A program made the translations under genes and the position numbers. From Balneola sp. (lineage in GTDB: Bacteria > Bacteroidota > Rhodothermia > Balneolales > Balneolaceae), in NCBI GenBank assembly GCA_002730655.1, contig PCAT01000017.1:1-7586 (forward strand): a stretch of 7,586 nt of DNA. The letters run 5' to 3'. The notes beneath the pieces were generated by a model. The model searched no databases and was not told the DNA's origin. It saw only the letters and a program-made list of their open reading frames with translations. Positions 5,619-7,586 of the stretch are shown piece by piece (within the stretch, counting starts at the first letter, position 1; each line of letters starts with the position of its first letter).

Positions 5619-7073
5619 TTGCGTATTAACCCTTTCATATCTATCATATTTATTCTGCTATTAAATCTTTATCAAGAAGTTAATGCACAAATTCCCGCGC
5701 AAGATGACTCCATTGAAGGTCTAATTTCATATAATTCACCTGAACAAATTAGTACACAAGTGCAGAAACTATTTTTAGAAGGCTTGCTCGCCGTTAATAA
5801 TACTTCTTTGGAGGAGGGCTTGACACTTCTCCTACAAGCAGAGGAACTTGATCGTAATCAAAGTGGTATTACCCATGCCATAGCTAATATATATTTTCAT
5901 CTTAATGATTATGATAACGCACTTTTTTATGCAGAAAATAGCTTAATAAAAGAACCTATGAATCCATGGTATAAAATTCAATTAGCCCAAATTTTGTATG
6001 CTAAGGGTTACTATCAAGCAGCTGTAAAAGAATTAGAATTAATTCTAAGTCAATATAAATATCATTGGGATGCACTAACCATCTTAATAGATATGCATCA
6101 TAAAATGAGTTTTTTAGCGGATGCCAATGAGGTGATTCGTGAGCGTATATTGGAACCTCTAAAAAGGACGGCTACCCAACACTTCCCTAGAATGTCTCAA
6201 CCTAATGAACTACCTATCGAACCCTTCAGCCAAATACACAAAGACTGGTATAGACTGCTCTATAGAAATTTTGAACTGCTTGGTATACCCGACTCAATGG
6301 AAACTGTTGTCGGAGAAATGCAGTATTTATTTCCTTATGAGCAAGAAATAAGCAAGCTTGCTCCCAAAAGGGATAATGAAGAAATCTCTGACAACTATAG
6401 ATTTAATGAGGCAACCTTAAATGATGATGATAAATATAAACCTGCACCAGATAAATCTAAAAGTTCTTTGCTTTTTCAAAAGCTTCAACAAAATACGACC
6501 CCAAATAATCCCGAAGAGGCCATAGTGTGGTTGCACAAGTTGAATGATAGTGAGATAGGATTAATTAACCAAAAAACTTTAATCTTAGAGTGGAATGAAC
6601 TTTTTCCTGAGCAAGGAGAAATTTTAAGCGGATTAGGTTGGATAGAACTTGAATTAGACAACCAGAACGCAGCAAAGAAATGGTTCGAACAAGCTATTCG
6701 TAGTCCTGGGCCGCGTTCCCAAAAATCAGAATGGTACCTGCAACTCGGTAAACTGCAAGCTGAGGCTGGAGACCTTGAACCCGCTGAGCATTCATTCAAC
6801 TATGCACTTCGTTATGACCCTGATAACGCCTATGCATGGGCTAGTTTTGCCTATTTTAAAGCACGATATAGAAACAACAGGAGCGAAGCTGAGTCGAAAA
6901 TTGAACAAGCCCTCTCAATTAAACCAGAAGATGCCACTTTGATAGAAATAAAGGGAGATATATATCATTTATTCAGTGAATCAGATGAGGCAGTAATTTG
7001 GTGGGTAAAAGCCCTCGAATTAGGTGGACCGACCCAACGAATACAGCAAAAATTATCAGGAGACCATGATTAA
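5619..7073 (+). CDS. Exported tetratricopeptide-repeat protein
   Basis: A 484-residue secreted or periplasmic protein. Residues 1-23 form a signal peptide: a basic start, a hydrophobic run ISIIFILLLNL, and VNA|Q, a good signal peptidase I site. TPR-type helix pairs follow at about 50-150 (three repeats; YDNALFYAENSLIKEPMN and YQAAVKELELILSQY are typical) and again at about 330-471 (four repeats; AAKKWFEQAI, EPAEHSFNYALRYDPDNA, EAESKIEQALSIKPEDA, SDEAVIWWVKALELGG). An acidic linker (about 250-285) joins them. Such repeats bind other proteins; no catalytic motif is seen. The TTG start is chosen because an in-frame stop lies 12 nt upstream, no ATG is available, and TTG gives an intact signal peptide. 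It overlaps the lipoprotein gene by 8 nt. In Bacteroidota a TPR protein often precedes a DUF4292 lipoprotein and a murein hydrolase activator (M23), suggesting an envelope role, but its partner is unknown. Confidence 0.88.
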   Translation: MRINPFISIIFILLLNLYQEVNAQIPAQDDSIEGLISYNSPEQISTQVQKLFLEGLLAVNNTSLEEGLTLLLQAEELDRNQSGITHAIANIYFHLNDYDNALFYAENSLIKEPMNPWYKIQLAQILYAKGYYQAAVKELELILSQYKYHWDALTILIDMHHKMSFLADANEVIRERILEPLKRTATQHFPRMSQPNELPIEPFSQIHKDWYRLLYRNFELLGIPDSMETVVGEMQYLFPYEQEISKLAPKRDNEEISDNYRFNEATLNDDDKYKPAPDKSKSSLLFQKLQQNTTPNNPEEAIVWLHKLNDSEIGLINQKTLILEWNELFPEQGEILSGLGWIELELDNQNAAKKWFEQAIRSPGPRSQKSEWYLQLGKLQAEAGDLEPAEHSFNYALRYDPDNAYAWASFAYFKARYRNNRSEAESKIEQALSIKPEDATLIEIKGDIYHLFSESDEAVIWWVKALELGGPTQRIQQKLSGDHD

Positions 7074-7586
7074 ATGGTATAAACATTCTATTCTGTTCGG
7101 AGTATACTTAACCATAAGTATTTTATTTTTTTTAGGTTGTGGTAGCAGTAGTTTTATGTTTCCTTCATCAAGTGACCAACTGTATACCTTATCAAACATG
7201 CCCTTATCCAAAATATACGGCCAGCTAGAAATACAGTCTCCCCCAAGATCATTTTTCGGCAAAGGTAAATTATTGTTCAGTGCTCCAGGACAAAGTGAAC
7301 AACTTAGTTTTGATTATTATGTTAGTCAAAACCGAGAAGTCTATGAGCTTAAAAATCGTATCGGTATTCCTGTGGCAACCATACAGATAGATGTAGACTC
7401 CGTGTTATTTTTAGACAGAATTGAATCACAAGTGATTAGATGGCACAAAAATGCTATTCCTTTGAGTGCTTCAGCCCTTATACCCCCCATTCGTTTATAC
7501 GAACTCATACATTATGAGCATTGGATTTTACAAACTCAACAAGTTCATCAGTCTGCCAAAGATATACGTTTGACCATACCAGACAT
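7066..7586 (+). CDS. Putative outer-membrane lipoprotein, DUF4292/LolB-like (C-terminus beyond window)
   Basis: The 173 visible residues begin with a lipoprotein signal: a basic N-terminus (MIKWYKH), a hydrophobic stretch, and the lipobox FLGC with lipidated C25, followed by GSSS. The mature part (SKIYGQLEIQSPPRSFFGKGKLLFSA, QSEQLSFDYYVS, GIPVATIQIDVDSVLFLDRIES) has the alternating pattern of a LolB/LppX-like beta half-barrel. IDVDSVLFLDR resembles the phrase seen in DUF4292 proteins, where a strand with a D-S-V motif precedes a 'nkr' segment. That assignment is moderate; the lipoprotein call is firm. The ATG at 7066 lies inside the end of the TPR gene in another frame, so the two are translationally coupled. 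No Asp follows the Cys at +2, so inner-membrane retention by the E. coli rule is not indicated. The reading frame runs off the right edge. Confidence 0.8.
   Translation, partial: MIKWYKHSILFGVYLTISILFFLGCGSSSFMFPSSSDQLYTLSNMPLSKIYGQLEIQSPPRSFFGKGKLLFSAPGQSEQLSFDYYVSQNREVYELKNRIGIPVATIQIDVDSVLFLDRIESQVIRWHKNAIPLSASALIPPIRLYELIHYEHWILQTQQVHQSAKDIRLTIPD

Noticed and set aside
6485..6799. 104-codon minus-strand frame inside the TPR gene
   Set aside because: It is a shadow of the TPR gene with an unnatural composition (many Ser, Cys and Pro) and no start context.

Overview
This 7.6 kb window is AT-rich chromosomal DNA. It most likely comes from the Bacteroidota or a sister lineage such as Balneolota/Rhodothermota. 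The evidence is the form of its isoleucyl-tRNA synthetase, the near absence of Shine-Dalgarno sequences, a TPR-protein/lipoprotein pair familiar from Bacteroidota, and remnants of a Bacteroidota-style arginine operon. No RNA gene, intact mobile element or CRISPR array was seen.

Layout. Positions 1-2471 (minus) hold the first 823 codons of ileS, which runs off the left edge. Divergent from it is a plus-strand cluster of three genes: a low-molecular-weight protein tyrosine phosphatase (2660-3175), a TetR-family repressor (3277-3834) and, 6 nt further on, a fructosamine-3-kinase family protein (3841-4710). The 101-bp gap before the TetR gene carries two related imperfect palindromes, one overlapping the TetR start codon. 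They are good candidates for autoregulatory operators. From known family biochemistry the cluster is best read as a protein-deglycation module: the kinase phosphorylates ketoamines on proteins, the phosphatase removes phosphate from the sugar phosphates that glycate proteins or from glycated proteins, and TetR controls at least the kinase.

Positions 4711-5618 are a decayed region. Its centre is a minus-strand open frame (5359-4970) that is not a normal gene. Its first ~57 residues look like the start of the GNAT acetyltransferase that opens Bacteroidota arginine operons, and its last ~70 look like the C-terminus of argininosuccinate lyase (ArgH), usually the far end of such operons. The simplest reading is a deletion scar in which a whole arginine-biosynthesis operon was removed, leaving the two ends fused in frame. 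A short tandem repeat array sits at the old operon's 5' end.

Positions 5619-7073 (plus) encode an exported TPR protein. It overlaps by 8 nt a lipoprotein gene (7066 to the right edge) resembling the DUF4292/LolB-like group. These two are probably the start of a cell-envelope operon that continues beyond the window.

The item most worth pursuing is the GNAT-ArgH junction. The TetR-controlled deglycation cluster and the GIHH form of the HIGH signature in IleRS come next.
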